From Rhodococcus sp. 4CII (GTDB taxonomy: Bacteria > Actinomycetota > Actinomycetes > Mycobacteriales > Mycobacteriaceae), in contig NZ_JACCFE010000002.1 in NCBI RefSeq assembly GCF_014256275.1, positions 7,441,501 through 7,505,500 of the forward strand: DNA of 64,000 nucleotides. The letters are read 5' to 3'. Made by a program: the position numbers and the translations under genes. Below the pieces are notes generated by a model. It saw only the letters and a program-made list of their open reading frames with translations, was not told the DNA's origin and searched no databases. Positions 25,022-34,118 of the stretch are shown here, piece by piece (the first letter of the stretch is position 1; each line of letters starts with the position of its first letter).

Positions 25022-26167
25022 ATGAACAGACACGTCCCGTCGTGGTACGACGACGAGGTGAAGGCCCTGTCCGAACTCGCGGTCGGGTTCTTCGAGCGCG
25101 AGGTGGTCGCGCACAACGACAAGTGGGACGCGCAGCACCGCATCGACCGCGAGGTGTGGATCGAGGCGGGCAAGCTCGGGTTGCTGTGCTGTTCGATCCC
25201 GGAGGAGTACGGCGGCGGGGGTGGCACGTTCGCGCACGACCTGGCCGTGTTCGAGGCCCAGGGCTATGCCGGTGACCTCGCGTTCGGGATCGCCGTGCAT
25301 TCGGGCATCGTCCCGCACTACATCTACGAGTACGGCACCGAAGAGCAGAAGAAGGCGTGGCTGCCGGGGATGGCGAGTGGGCAGCTCCTGGGCGCCATCG
25401 GCATGACCGAGCCCGGCGCCGGCTCGGATCTCAAGGCGATCAAGACCACCGCGATCCGGGACGGCGACGAGTACGTGGTCAACGGGTCGAAGACGTTCAT
25501 CACCAACGGTGCGTCGGCGGACGTGATCGTGCTGGTGGTGAAGACCGACCCGAAGGCCGGCGCGAAGGGGGTGTCGCTGCTGATCGTCGATCTGCGGGAC
25601 TGTCCCGGATTCGTCGTGGGCCGGGTGCTGGACAAGGTCGGTCAGCACGGCGCGGACACGTCGGAGTTGTCGTTCACCGACGTGCGGGTGCCGGTGTCGA
25701 ATCTGCTCGGCGAGGAGGGGCAGGGGTTCGGGCAATTGATGGCGCAGTTGGTGCAGGAGCGGTTGATCATCGGTGCGCAGGCGTCGGGTGCGATGAATCG
25801 TGCCGTCGAGGACACTGTTGCGTACACGAAGTCGCGGCAGGCGTTCGGGCACAGTCTGTTCGAGTTCCAGAACACGGCGTTCGAGCTCGCCGAGTGTCAG
25901 ACCATCGCCCGCACGTGTGCGGTGTTCCTCGACCATTGCATCGAGGCGCATCTGCGTGGCGAGCTGGATCCGGCCGAGGCGGCGATGGTCAAGTACTGGC
26001 TCACCGAGCAGCAGTGCGCGGTCATCGACCGGTGTGTGCAGTTGCACGGCGGGTACGGGTACATGCGCGAATATCTGATCGCCCGGATGTACGAGGACGC
26101 CCGCGTCCAGAAGATCTACGCGGGCGCCAACGAGGTGATGAAGGGGATCATCGCGAAGTCGCTGTAG
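25022..26167 (+). CDS. Acyl-CoA dehydrogenase
   Basis: A 381-residue, full-length acyl-CoA dehydrogenase. LLGAIGMTEPGAGSDLKAIKTTAIR and VNGSKTFITNGASADVIVLVVKT are the FAD/substrate loops; RQAFGHSLFEFQNTAFELAECQT and LHGGYGYMREYLIARMYEDARVQKIYAGANEVMKGIIAKSL form the helical end with a glutamate in the usual catalytic-region position (GANE). AAGGAAAC precedes the ATG. It stands alone after a terminator. By position it may act on the CoA ester made by the CoA-transferase operon, but a housekeeping beta-oxidation role is equally possible. Confidence 0.9.
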   Translation: MNRHVPSWYDDEVKALSELAVGFFEREVVAHNDKWDAQHRIDREVWIEAGKLGLLCCSIPEEYGGGGGTFAHDLAVFEAQGYAGDLAFGIAVHSGIVPHYIYEYGTEEQKKAWLPGMASGQLLGAIGMTEPGAGSDLKAIKTTAIRDGDEYVVNGSKTFITNGASADVIVLVVKTDPKAGAKGVSLLIVDLRDCPGFVVGRVLDKVGQHGADTSELSFTDVRVPVSNLLGEEGQGFGQLMAQLVQERLIIGAQASGAMNRAVEDTVAYTKSRQAFGHSLFEFQNTAFELAECQTIARTCAVFLDHCIEAHLRGELDPAEAAMVKYWLTEQQCAVIDRCVQLHGGYGYMREYLIARMYEDARVQKIYAGANEVMKGIIAKSL

Positions 26168-26436
26168 CCGATGCCGGCTCACTCTGTTACGGAAGGGTTC
26201 TTCACCATGCGCATCGCGGCCAGTCTGCTTCTCACGGCGGCTTTCGCCCACCCTCGTCACGGTCGACACACCCGCGGCAGGTGTCCATTTCTGCGCTTAT
26301 CGTAGATATGCGGGGGTAGCTACGACGATTGTCGTTCCTCTACAACCCAAGTCGTGACTTGCGCTCGCGAGGTGATCCGAGTTTGGCGGACTGTGCACAA
26401 CCCATGACGGTTCCGTTCTGTCTCGGGGCGGGGGGT

Positions 26437-27891
26437 TTACGCGAAGCCGACGTACTTGGTCTCGAGGTACTCCTCGATGCCCTCGGTGCCGCCTTCGCTG
26501 CCGAGGCCGGACTGCTTGACTCCGCCGAACGGGGCGGCGACGTCGGAGATCACTCCGCGGTTGACGCCGACCATGCCGCTCTCGAGCTTGTCGGCGACGC
26601 GGAATGCGCGTTCGACGTTCTGCGTGTAGATGTACGCGGCGAGACCGTATTCGGTGTCGTTGGCGGCGGCGACACCCTCGGCCTCGGTGTCGAAACCGGT
26701 GATCGCGGCGACGGGTCCGAAGATCTCCTCACGGACGATGCGCGCGTTCGCGGGCACCTCGTCGAGGACGGTGGGCTGGAAGAAGTAGCCGGGACCGTCG
26801 ACGGACTTGCCGCCGGTTCGGACCCGGGCGCCCGCGGCGACGGCGTCGTCGACGAGGGACGCCACGTTGCGGCGCTGCTTCTCGTTGACGAGGGGACCGA
26901 CGTTGGTGCCGTCCTCGCTGCCGGGGCCGACCCGGAGCGCGGCGATCCGCTCGGTGAGCTTGGTGGTGAACTCCTCGCGCACCGAGTTGGCGACGATCAG
27001 GCGGTTGGCGGCGGTGCAGGCCTCGCCGCCGTTACGCATCTTGGCGGCCATCGCACCCTCGACCGCGGCGTCGATGTCGGCGTCGTCGAAGACGACGAAC
27101 GGTGCGTTGCCACCGAGTTCCATCGACGTGCGCAGGACCTGCTGGGCGGACTGCTCGATGAGGATCTTGCCGACCCGGGTGGATCCGGTGAACGTCACCT
27201 TCCGCAGTCGTGGATCGGCGAGCAGCGGTTCGGTGACGGCGGCGGCGTTCGACGCGGGCAGCACCGACAGCACACCGGCGGGCAGGCCGGCCTCGGCGAA
27301 GATCTCGGCGAGCAGCAGCATCGTGAGCGGGGTGTCCTCGGCGGGCTTGACGATGATCGTGCAGCCGGCGGCGAGCGCGGGTCCGATCTTGCGGGTGCCC
27401 ATCGCGAGCGGGAAGTTCCACGGTGTGACCGCCAGGGTGGGTCCGACGGGGACCTTGGTCACCACGATCCGGCCGTTGCCCGACGGTGACGTGGTGTAGC
27501 GGCCCTGGATGCGGACGGCTTCCTCGCTGAACCAGCGCAGGAACTCGGCGCCGTAGTTCACCTCGCCGCGGCTCTCCGGCAGTGCCTTGCCCATCTCCAT
27601 CGTCATCAGCAGCGCGAGGTCGTCGGTGCGCTCGATGACCTTCTCCCAGGCGGACCGCAGAATGATCGACCGCTGCCGTGGCGCCGTGGCCGCCCATTCC
27701 TCCTGGACGGCGGCGGCGGAGTCGAGTGCGCGCATCGCGTCCTTGCCGCCGGCGTCCGCGACGTCGGCGAGAAGGGTTCCCGTGGCGGGATCGTAGACCG
27801 GGAAGGTACCGCCGTCGATCGGGTCGGTCTGGACGCCGTCGATCCACAGACCGGTGGGCAGGGTGGCGCGGAGCCGTTCGAAATCAGTCAT
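26437..27891 (-). CDS. NAD(P)-dependent succinate-semialdehyde dehydrogenase family protein
   Basis: A 484-residue aldehyde dehydrogenase closest in pattern to GabD-type succinate/glutarate-semialdehyde dehydrogenases: TPWNFPLAMGTRKIGPALAAGCTIIVKPAEDTPLTMLLLAE, FTGSTRVGKILIEQS, ELGGNAPFVVFDDADIDAAVEGAM, nucleophile in NGGEACTAANRLIV, REEIFGPVAAITGF and GGVKQSGLGSEGG. It would oxidise the omega-semialdehyde produced by the aminotransferase to succinate or glutarate. Convergent with the acyl-CoA dehydrogenase gene; no operator of the amine set was noticed in front of it. Confidence 0.88.
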   Translation of the reverse strand: MTDFERLRATLPTGLWIDGVQTDPIDGGTFPVYDPATGTLLADVADAGGKDAMRALDSAAAVQEEWAATAPRQRSIILRSAWEKVIERTDDLALLMTMEMGKALPESRGEVNYGAEFLRWFSEEAVRIQGRYTTSPSGNGRIVVTKVPVGPTLAVTPWNFPLAMGTRKIGPALAAGCTIIVKPAEDTPLTMLLLAEIFAEAGLPAGVLSVLPASNAAAVTEPLLADPRLRKVTFTGSTRVGKILIEQSAQQVLRTSMELGGNAPFVVFDDADIDAAVEGAMAAKMRNGGEACTAANRLIVANSVREEFTTKLTERIAALRVGPGSEDGTNVGPLVNEKQRRNVASLVDDAVAAGARVRTGGKSVDGPGYFFQPTVLDEVPANARIVREEIFGPVAAITGFDTEAEGVAAANDTEYGLAAYIYTQNVERAFRVADKLESGMVGVNRGVISDVAAPFGGVKQSGLGSEGGTEGIEEYLETKYVGFA

Positions 27892-28276
27892 GGGAGTCCT
27901 CGTGGTGGGAATGGTGGTGATCGCACGCCTCCGGGGTGGGGGCGACGTCGAGGGCGGGGTTGCGGTCGAAGAATCCGGCCCCGCTCACATCGTTTCGGGT
28001 GGAACGACGTCGGCCGGTGATGAATCTGTTCTCACCCATCAAACGGCATTACCTGAGGGCCCGCACGAATGTTTACCGCCGGAGTTGCGGGGCGTGTCGC
28101 TCGTTGTCACGTGTGCGGCGGAAGGCAGCGAACTGTAGTTCGTGCGGGTGGTGACGCAACGACCCTGGGATGACGCCGGCGACCCTTCGGGCGGGCGGGA
28201 TGCGATAACGGCGTCGCGCCCGCCCGAAGGAACGGTACGGAAGGGGTTGGCTTGGCTGACGGCCAGGCTGGTCAGG
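27892..28276. other. 385-bp intergenic region with hairpin
   Basis: Between the semialdehyde dehydrogenase and DUF3263-like genes. No gene supported; contains the hairpin listed at 28184-28230. Confidence 0.45.
28184..28230 (-). terminator. Hairpin after DUF3263-like gene
   Basis: Perfect 14-bp arms CCTTCGGGCGGGCG / CGCCCGCCCGAAGG, 19-base loop, 46 bases beyond the stop of the minus-strand gene at 28277. Confidence 0.6.
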
Positions 28277-28606
28277 TCACCGATCTGCCCTTGGCCGAAA
28301 GTAGGGATACACGGCGGCGAGTTCTCTGACGGCTTCGGAATCGAGGTCGACCTCGACGATGAAGTGCCGAAGTTTCTGTATGAAGCGAGTACGCGTCATA
28401 CCGAAGCTGATGAAGATGTCCTCATCCGTCGCGCCGCCGTATGGGATCCAGGCTTGGGCAAACTGGATGAATCGATCAGCTTCCCCCCGAGGCTTGCACT
28501 CCGCCTGTATTTGTCGCCTGGTGTGCCGGTTCCGGCGTAGTTTCCGATACTCGAGCGTATGGTTTTCGACCTCTGAGCGGTCGGCGCCGGTTCTTGTTGG
28601 ATTCAT
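28277..28606 (-). CDS. DUF3263-like small protein (paralog C)
   Basis: A 109-residue protein with a basic N-terminus and the conserved segment RGEADRFIQFAQAWIPYGG followed by ISFGMTRTRFIQKLRHFI, nearly collinear with residues 65-110 of the protein at 425-820 and similar to that at 868-1185. Fits the DUF3263 pattern (W-x-x-x-GG, FGM, T-R-[FY]). Function unknown. The three paralogs bracket the amine-catabolic region (1.3-27.9 kb), all on the minus strand. Confidence 0.62.
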   Translation of the reverse strand: MNPTRTGADRSEVENHTLEYRKLRRNRHTRRQIQAECKPRGEADRFIQFAQAWIPYGGATDEDIFISFGMTRTRFIQKLRHFIVEVDLDSEAVRELAAVYPYFRPRADR

Positions 28607-28817
28607 TGAATAACTCTCTGATGTGCGTTTTTCCGGGTAGCCCGTCTGTGCCCATGTGGCGCTGGTCTTGGTGCTTGTTAGGCAGTGAGGTGGCGAGCCT
28701 GGGGTAAGACTTCGCTCCGCTGCACTGATCCGGTGTGGAGGACTCGACGGGGATCTGCAGCCCCCGTGTCAGTTTCGGCGACGCCTTCTACTGCATACCG
28801 ACACGGGAAGTTATGTT

Positions 28818-30260
28818 CTAGTCCTTCGAAACCCGGGTGTCGACCGTCGGTTCCGATGCTGCCGTCGACGTCGTTGCTCTACGGGGCAGCAGTAAGCAGC
28901 TCAGTGCAACCAGGACGGTGACGATGATGCCCATCACGAACACAATCGTGAAGGAACTCCAGGTCGGTGCCGCCGTACTGGTGCCGGTGGTGAGGATGCT
29001 TCCGGAGAGTTGGACGCCGAGTGTGCCACCGACTGCCTTGACCACGAATGCGAGACCGCTGAACGCCCCGATCCGGCTGGCGGGAGACGTCAGCGCCACG
29101 GTGTTCATTGCTTGCGTCAGGGTGATTCCACCTGAAGCGCCGATGAGGATGGTCGCCCCCATGACCATGAGGAAGTGTCCGTTCGCGGTGAGCAGGAGGA
29201 TGAACGACACTCCCGCCAGCAGGACACCGGTGAGCATGGTGTTTCGTCCACCGACACGAAGATCGAGCCAGCCTGTCAACGGTGCTACCACCGCTCCCGC
29301 CAGCCCCAGAGGGAGCAGGAGAAGGCTTGTCGTGAACTCGGAGGCTCCGAGGCCGAACCCCGTGTCGGTTGACTGTTGAACCAACATGGGGACCGCCAGG
29401 AACAGTGCGTTGGTGGCGAATCCGGTCAGTAGGTATCCGAGACAGCTCACTGCGAGCGGTCGCGTCGCGAGTAGGCGCACGTCGATGAGCGGCTCGGATG
29501 AGCGAAGCTCGAGGACGACGAACGTTGCCAGTAGCACAATGCAGACGAGCAGTGCGGCACCGAATTCGACCGACAGCCAACCCCACTCGGGTGCCTTGGT
29601 GATGCCGATGAGGATGACGGCCATGCCGCTGCCGAGGAAAGTTGCGCCCGCATAGTCGACGCGACCGTGGTTGGCCGGCGGACACGATGGGACCAGGCGC
29701 CATGCGGCGACGAAGATGATGGCGATGATCGCGAAGGGGACCGAGAACAGCCAACGCCAGGGAAGGACGCTCACAAGCAGCCCGGAGCCGACCAGCGCAA
29801 ACGCCGTCCCGGCGTAGATGAAGGCGATGACCGAACCGTTGCCGGACTTGATCCGGGCTTCGGTCTGAGTATCGCGAATGATCCCGAAGGCGAGGGGGAC
29901 CACAGCAAGACCGACTCCCTGCAGTAGCTGTCCGACTGTGAGCATCAGAATCGAGTTCGAGAGACCCGAGACCGCGGTTCCCGCTGCGACGATTGCTAGC
30001 ACTGCGAGGAGGATCGATTTCTTGTCACGGATGTCGGAGAGGCGACCGATCAGCGGGGTGGCAACAGCACCTGTCAGCAACACACCGGTGATCACCCACG
30101 CGATCTGTGCTTCTGTTGCGCCGAGGGACTCCTGAATCAGCGGCAGGGCAGGGGAGAGGACCGATTCGAGACCCTTGTAGGCAAATACTGAGGCAACAAC
30201 GACCGCAAGCGTCAGCGCTGGATTGACGCTGCGCGCAGGTGGTCTGTCGGATAACGTCAC
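28818..30260 (-). CDS. MFS transporter, DHA2 (14-TMS) drug/organic-compound family
   Basis: A 480-residue major facilitator protein with about 14 hydrophobic segments. Family motifs: the loop after TMS2, GRLSDIRDKKSILL (motif A form), GQLLQGVGLAVVPLAFGIIRD (TMS4 arginine region) and GSGLLVSVLPWRWLFSVPFAI, typical of EmrB/QacA-like exporters. No N-terminal signal. The 513-bp leader contains a two-part module (TGTCC-N5-AGACA plus GTTGCAAC) that also occurs before the cysteine hydrolase gene at 50091. Could export or import a small organic compound; direction is not certain from sequence. Confidence 0.87.
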   Translation of the reverse strand: MTLSDRPPARSVNPALTLAVVVASVFAYKGLESVLSPALPLIQESLGATEAQIAWVITGVLLTGAVATPLIGRLSDIRDKKSILLAVLAIVAAGTAVSGLSNSILMLTVGQLLQGVGLAVVPLAFGIIRDTQTEARIKSGNGSVIAFIYAGTAFALVGSGLLVSVLPWRWLFSVPFAIIAIIFVAAWRLVPSCPPANHGRVDYAGATFLGSGMAVILIGITKAPEWGWLSVEFGAALLVCIVLLATFVVLELRSSEPLIDVRLLATRPLAVSCLGYLLTGFATNALFLAVPMLVQQSTDTGFGLGASEFTTSLLLLPLGLAGAVVAPLTGWLDLRVGGRNTMLTGVLLAGVSFILLLTANGHFLMVMGATILIGASGGITLTQAMNTVALTSPASRIGAFSGLAFVVKAVGGTLGVQLSGSILTTGTSTAAPTWSSFTIVFVMGIIVTVLVALSCLLLPRRATTSTAASEPTVDTRVSKD

Positions 30261-30773
30261 TTTTGTTCCTCCGGATGATGATGGTGATTGCCGTCGATTG
30301 CACCCGACTGAACTTCACTCATGATCTTGTATGTGGCGTGGTGAGGTGGCGCAGCTCCTACAGGTTTTCCGACAAGCAACGGGCTCCGGCTCCCTGAAGG
30401 GATACCGCTAACCCGGCGACCGTGCGGGGCGCACGGATCCTGGTGATCCGCAACACACAGCGACCGTAACTCTGGTTGGAGCAATGAACTATGTCCGTCG
30501 GAGACATAGTCCCCTGAACTTTGTGTCCGTGAGGGATCGCATCGCCCGCCCCTGGTTGCAACGGACCCTGACCTAGGCCCTCGCGATTGCCGCGGTGTCG
30601 ACGAAAAGCCTGCCTCGATCAGCAGTCGGGTGCACGCCGTGCAGGTTCCGGTCCTCTCGCGCCTGTGGCCGACGCATCCGTGTGGGTATCGGGTGCGAGC
30701 GATATCCTGGGCAGTCAAGAGGTGTCGACCGACGCCTTATCGATGCCCCTGAACAGGGCGAAGAGCGCACCGT
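30261..30773. other. 513-bp divergent region between MFS and kinase/LuxR genes
   Basis: No gene supported. Holds the conserved promoter module listed at 30488-30562. Confidence 0.5.
30488..30562 (-). promoter_or_regulatory. Conserved promoter module before MFS gene
   Basis: Perfect inverted repeat ACTATGTC-N7-GACATAGT (30488-30510), containing TGTCC-N5-AGACA, then a GTTGCAAC palindrome at 30555-30562. The same elements with almost the same spacing (48 versus 49 bases) stand before the cysteine hydrolase at 50858-50927. Confidence 0.62.
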
Positions 30774-33700
30774 ATGGCTACCGACAACGATCCCTTCGCA
30801 ACACAGCGCGTCTCGAACGCTGAGCTGGCGTCGGAACTGGCCTCGGAAGGTTTCTCCGATGTCCTGGAAATCGGACGCGGGGGTTTCGGTGTCGTGTATC
30901 GCTGCATGCAGACCGTTCTGGAACGCACGGTGGCGGTGAAGGTTCTCACCGCTGACTTCGACAACGAAAATCGGGAGCGATTCCTGCGGGAACAGCGGGC
31001 GATGGGCCGGCTGACCGGACACCCGAACATCGTGAACGTTCTGCAGGTCGGTGCCACAGACAGTGGCCGGCCCTTCCTGGTTATGCCCTACTACGCCCGC
31101 GGCTGCCTCGATACGCAGATTCGCCGCCGCGGACCTCTACCACTCGACGAGGTCCTTCGACTCGGGGTGAAAATTGCGGGAGCACTCGAGACCGCGCACC
31201 GGCTGGGAATTATCCACCGCGACGTTAAACCCTCGAACATCTTGCTCTCCGACTACGACGAACCGGCGTTGACCGATTTCGGTATCGCTCGCATGCACGG
31301 GGGATTCGAGACGGCCACCGGTACCATCACCGGATCGCCAGCGTTCACCGCGCCCGAGGTTCTCGACGGGAAATCGTCGAGCCCGGCCTCTGACGTCTAT
31401 GGGCTCGGCGCCACCCTGTTCTGTGCGTTGACAGGTCATGCTGCCTTCGAACGCCGCAGCGGTGAGCAACTGGTAGCGCAGTTCGTACGCATCACCACCC
31501 AACCCGTTCCGGACCTGCGTGAACACGACATCGCTGATGACATGAGCACGGTGGTCGAACGCGCGATGGCCGCAAGCGCCCCGGACCGTCCCTCCGCGGC
31601 CGCGCTCGGTGAAGACCTACAACGTACGCAGCTTCACCACGGGCTATCGGTCGACGACATGGCGCTACAAGCCGGGCCGGGAAGGAAGCGCCGCTCCGAC
31701 CCGGTGTCGAAGTCCGTGGTTGCACGCTCCGGCGGAAGCTCGTCCTCCGCGGGCCCGTATCCGCGACCGGGCACGTCGACGGGAAACTTGCCGGTGGAGC
31801 TGACCAGTTTCGTCGGTCGCCGACACGAGCTGTCGGAAGTGAAACGGTGGCTGGGTATTTCGCACTTGGTGACGTTGACCGGGTTCGGAGGCGTGGGCAA
31901 GACTCGCCTTGCCTTGAGGGCGGCTGACAGTGTGCGACGCGGATTCACCGACGGGGTATGGCTGGTGGAGTTCGCCGAGCTATCCGACGGGTCGTTGTTG
32001 GTGGACCTCGTCGCTGCAGCCCTGGGCTTGCGGCACCATCAGGTGGGTGACCTGAGCGAGAGTTTGTTGGACTTTCTGGCCCGGCGTGAGCTCCTCTTGG
32101 TGTTCGACAACTGCGAGCAGGTAGTAGACGCGGCGGCAGAGCTCTCTGCGACCCTCCTTCGGAGTTGTCCACGGTTGCGCATCCTTGCCACCAGTCGCGA
32201 GCCTCTCGGCATCGAGGGGGAAACAGTGCTGAGTGTTCCTCCACTTGCCGTTCCCGCGCCCGACCGTCGGCCCTCGCTTCGAGGAACACCGAGCTACGAC
32301 GCGGTCACGTTGTTCTCCGAACGCGCCGCCGCCGCTGTGCCCACGTTCGCACTGACCGAGGACAACGGGGGCACGGTGGCACAGATCTGTCATCGACTGG
32401 ACGGATTGCCGTTGCCGATTGAACTCGCCGCCGCCCGGCTGCGGGCGTTGTCACCCGAGCAGATCCTGCAGCGGCTGGCCGACCGTTTCACGCTGCTGAC
32501 CCGCGGCAGCCGGAACGCTCCGACGCGGCAACAGACAATGCGACTGTGCGTCGACTGGAGTTTCGAATTGTGCACTTCTGCAGAGCAATTGGTTTGGGCG
32601 CGGCTGTCGGTATTCGCTGGCAGCGTCGAACTAGACGCGGCCGAGCAGATTTGCGGCAGTGACATGGACGCGCAGGAGGTGCTCGATTCGTTGACCTCGC
32701 TGGTCGACAAGTCGATCCTGATTCGGGAAGAGGCCGGCACCGTCGTGCGGTTCCGACTCCTCGACATCCTGCGCGATTATGGCAGGGAGAAGGCACACGT
32801 TGACGAGGGGTACACCGAGCTGCGCTGCCGCCACCGGGACTGGTACCGGCAGTTGGCGCTCGCGGCCGAGGCGGAGTGGATCAGCTCTCGCCAGCTCGAC
32901 TGGATTGCCCGCCTGGACCGAGAACAGACCAACTTCCGCGAGTCGATGGAATTCTGCCTCAGCGACGACGCAAGCGTCGGACTGACCATTGCCGCCGCCC
33001 TCGAGCCGTTCTGGCGGGCCCGCGGATTGTTCAGCGAGGGTCGGCGCTGGCTCGACCGACTCCTTGCCCAGCCGTGGCAAACCCCGACAGTTGATCGGGT
33101 CAAGGCCTTGCACGCACACAGTGTCCTGGCCGAACTGCAGGGCGACCTGACAGCGGCAGCTGGCTCGGTAACCGAGGGACGTAGGGTGGCCCAGCAGTTG
33201 ACCGACTCGACGGCAGATGCATTTGTCGCGCTCGGGGAGGGGACGCTCGCCCTGTACCGCGGCGATTTCGCCCACGCCCGGTCACTGCTGGAGACCGCGC
33301 TCGAGGGGTTCGGTGCCCACGACCCTTCGCGCATTGAGGTGCTTCACATGCTCGGGCGGGCGTGTGACCAAGCTGGTGACGGGCACCGAGCGATCGAGTA
33401 CTACTCCCAGGCGCTCGCGATCACCGAGGCCTGCAGTGAGGTCGTACACCGGGCGCCCACGCTCCGGGCATTGGGTATCGCCGCATGGCGACAGTCGGAC
33501 CGCCCCCGCACGGTTCGCCTGCTCGAGCAGGCACTGCAGTTGTCTCGTCAGGTGGGCGATCGCCGTACCACCGCGACATGTCTCGAAGTGCTGGCCTGGG
33601 TGGCAGCCGAAGACAACGATGCGCGGCGTGCAGCTGTTCTGATGGGTGCCGCCGAAGACCTGGTGCGGTCAGTGGGGACTTTCACGCTGTGGTTCCAGAA

Positions 33701-34058
33701 CCTTCTCAACTACCACGACGAATGCGAGCGGAGGACGATTCAGGCGCTCGGCGAGCGAACATACGCCTCGTCTCGCGGCGAAGGCCAAGGCCTGGGATTG
33801 GATGCTGCCATCGCCTATGCCCTCGGGGAGAAAGCGCCCACGCCGCAGCCCGCGGCGGGGGAGACCGCGAAGTTGACCAAGCGTGAACGTCAAATAGCGG
33901 AGGCCGTGGCGGAGGGACTGACCAATAGAGCCATTGCCACCCGCCTGGTGATTTCCCCCCGCACCGTCCAGGGACACGTCGAGCACATTCTGTCCAAGCT
34001 CGGTTTCAACACCCGCGCGCAGATTGCAGCCTGGGTTGTCGAGCAGACTTCTGCATAG
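30774..34058 (+). CDS. Ser/Thr kinase - ATPase - LuxR fusion regulator (PknK-like)
   Basis: A 1094-residue multidomain protein. Residues 1-290: eukaryotic-type kinase with glycine loop GRGGFGVVY, catalytic lysine in VAVKVL (about 56), HRDVKPSN (148-155) and DFG (168-170). A linker rich in S, G and P follows. Around residue 350-640: signal-transducing ATPase with SFVGRRHEL, P-loop GFGGVGKTRLALRA, and LLLVFDNCEQVVDAAAEL (Walker B). Residues 700-1020: TPR-like helical repeats. C-terminal 65 residues: LuxR helix-turn-helix (LTKRERQIAEAVAEGLTNRAIATRLVISPRTVQGHVEHILSKLGF). Architecture matches mycobacterial PknK. Divergent from the MFS gene and probably controls nearby genes; inducer unknown. Confidence 0.92.
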   Translation: MATDNDPFATQRVSNAELASELASEGFSDVLEIGRGGFGVVYRCMQTVLERTVAVKVLTADFDNENRERFLREQRAMGRLTGHPNIVNVLQVGATDSGRPFLVMPYYARGCLDTQIRRRGPLPLDEVLRLGVKIAGALETAHRLGIIHRDVKPSNILLSDYDEPALTDFGIARMHGGFETATGTITGSPAFTAPEVLDGKSSSPASDVYGLGATLFCALTGHAAFERRSGEQLVAQFVRITTQPVPDLREHDIADDMSTVVERAMAASAPDRPSAAALGEDLQRTQLHHGLSVDDMALQAGPGRKRRSDPVSKSVVARSGGSSSSAGPYPRPGTSTGNLPVELTSFVGRRHELSEVKRWLGISHLVTLTGFGGVGKTRLALRAADSVRRGFTDGVWLVEFAELSDGSLLVDLVAAALGLRHHQVGDLSESLLDFLARRELLLVFDNCEQVVDAAAELSATLLRSCPRLRILATSREPLGIEGETVLSVPPLAVPAPDRRPSLRGTPSYDAVTLFSERAAAAVPTFALTEDNGGTVAQICHRLDGLPLPIELAAARLRALSPEQILQRLADRFTLLTRGSRNAPTRQQTMRLCVDWSFELCTSAEQLVWARLSVFAGSVELDAAEQICGSDMDAQEVLDSLTSLVDKSILIREEAGTVVRFRLLDILRDYGREKAHVDEGYTELRCRHRDWYRQLALAAEAEWISSRQLDWIARLDREQTNFRESMEFCLSDDASVGLTIAAALEPFWRARGLFSEGRRWLDRLLAQPWQTPTVDRVKALHAHSVLAELQGDLTAAAGSVTEGRRVAQQLTDSTADAFVALGEGTLALYRGDFAHARSLLETALEGFGAHDPSRIEVLHMLGRACDQAGDGHRAIEYYSQALAITEACSEVVHRAPTLRALGIAAWRQSDRPRTVRLLEQALQLSRQVGDRRTTATCLEVLAWVAAEDNDARRAAVLMGAAEDLVRSVGTFTLWFQNLLNYHDECERRTIQALGERTYASSRGEGQGLGLDAAIAYALGEKAPTPQPAAGETAKLTKRERQIAEAVAEGLTNRAIATRLVISPRTVQGHVEHILSKLGFNTRAQIAAWVVEQTSA

Positions 34059-34118
34059 CACCACCGGGCCGGACCGCTCACAGTCACCGGCCGGTCGAGA
34101 GGCATTCCTCCGGGGCGG

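Noticed and set aside
26206..26305. Short signal-peptide-like frame MRIAASLLLTAAFA
   Set aside because: The frame closes after about 32 codons; only a hint of a lost secreted protein.
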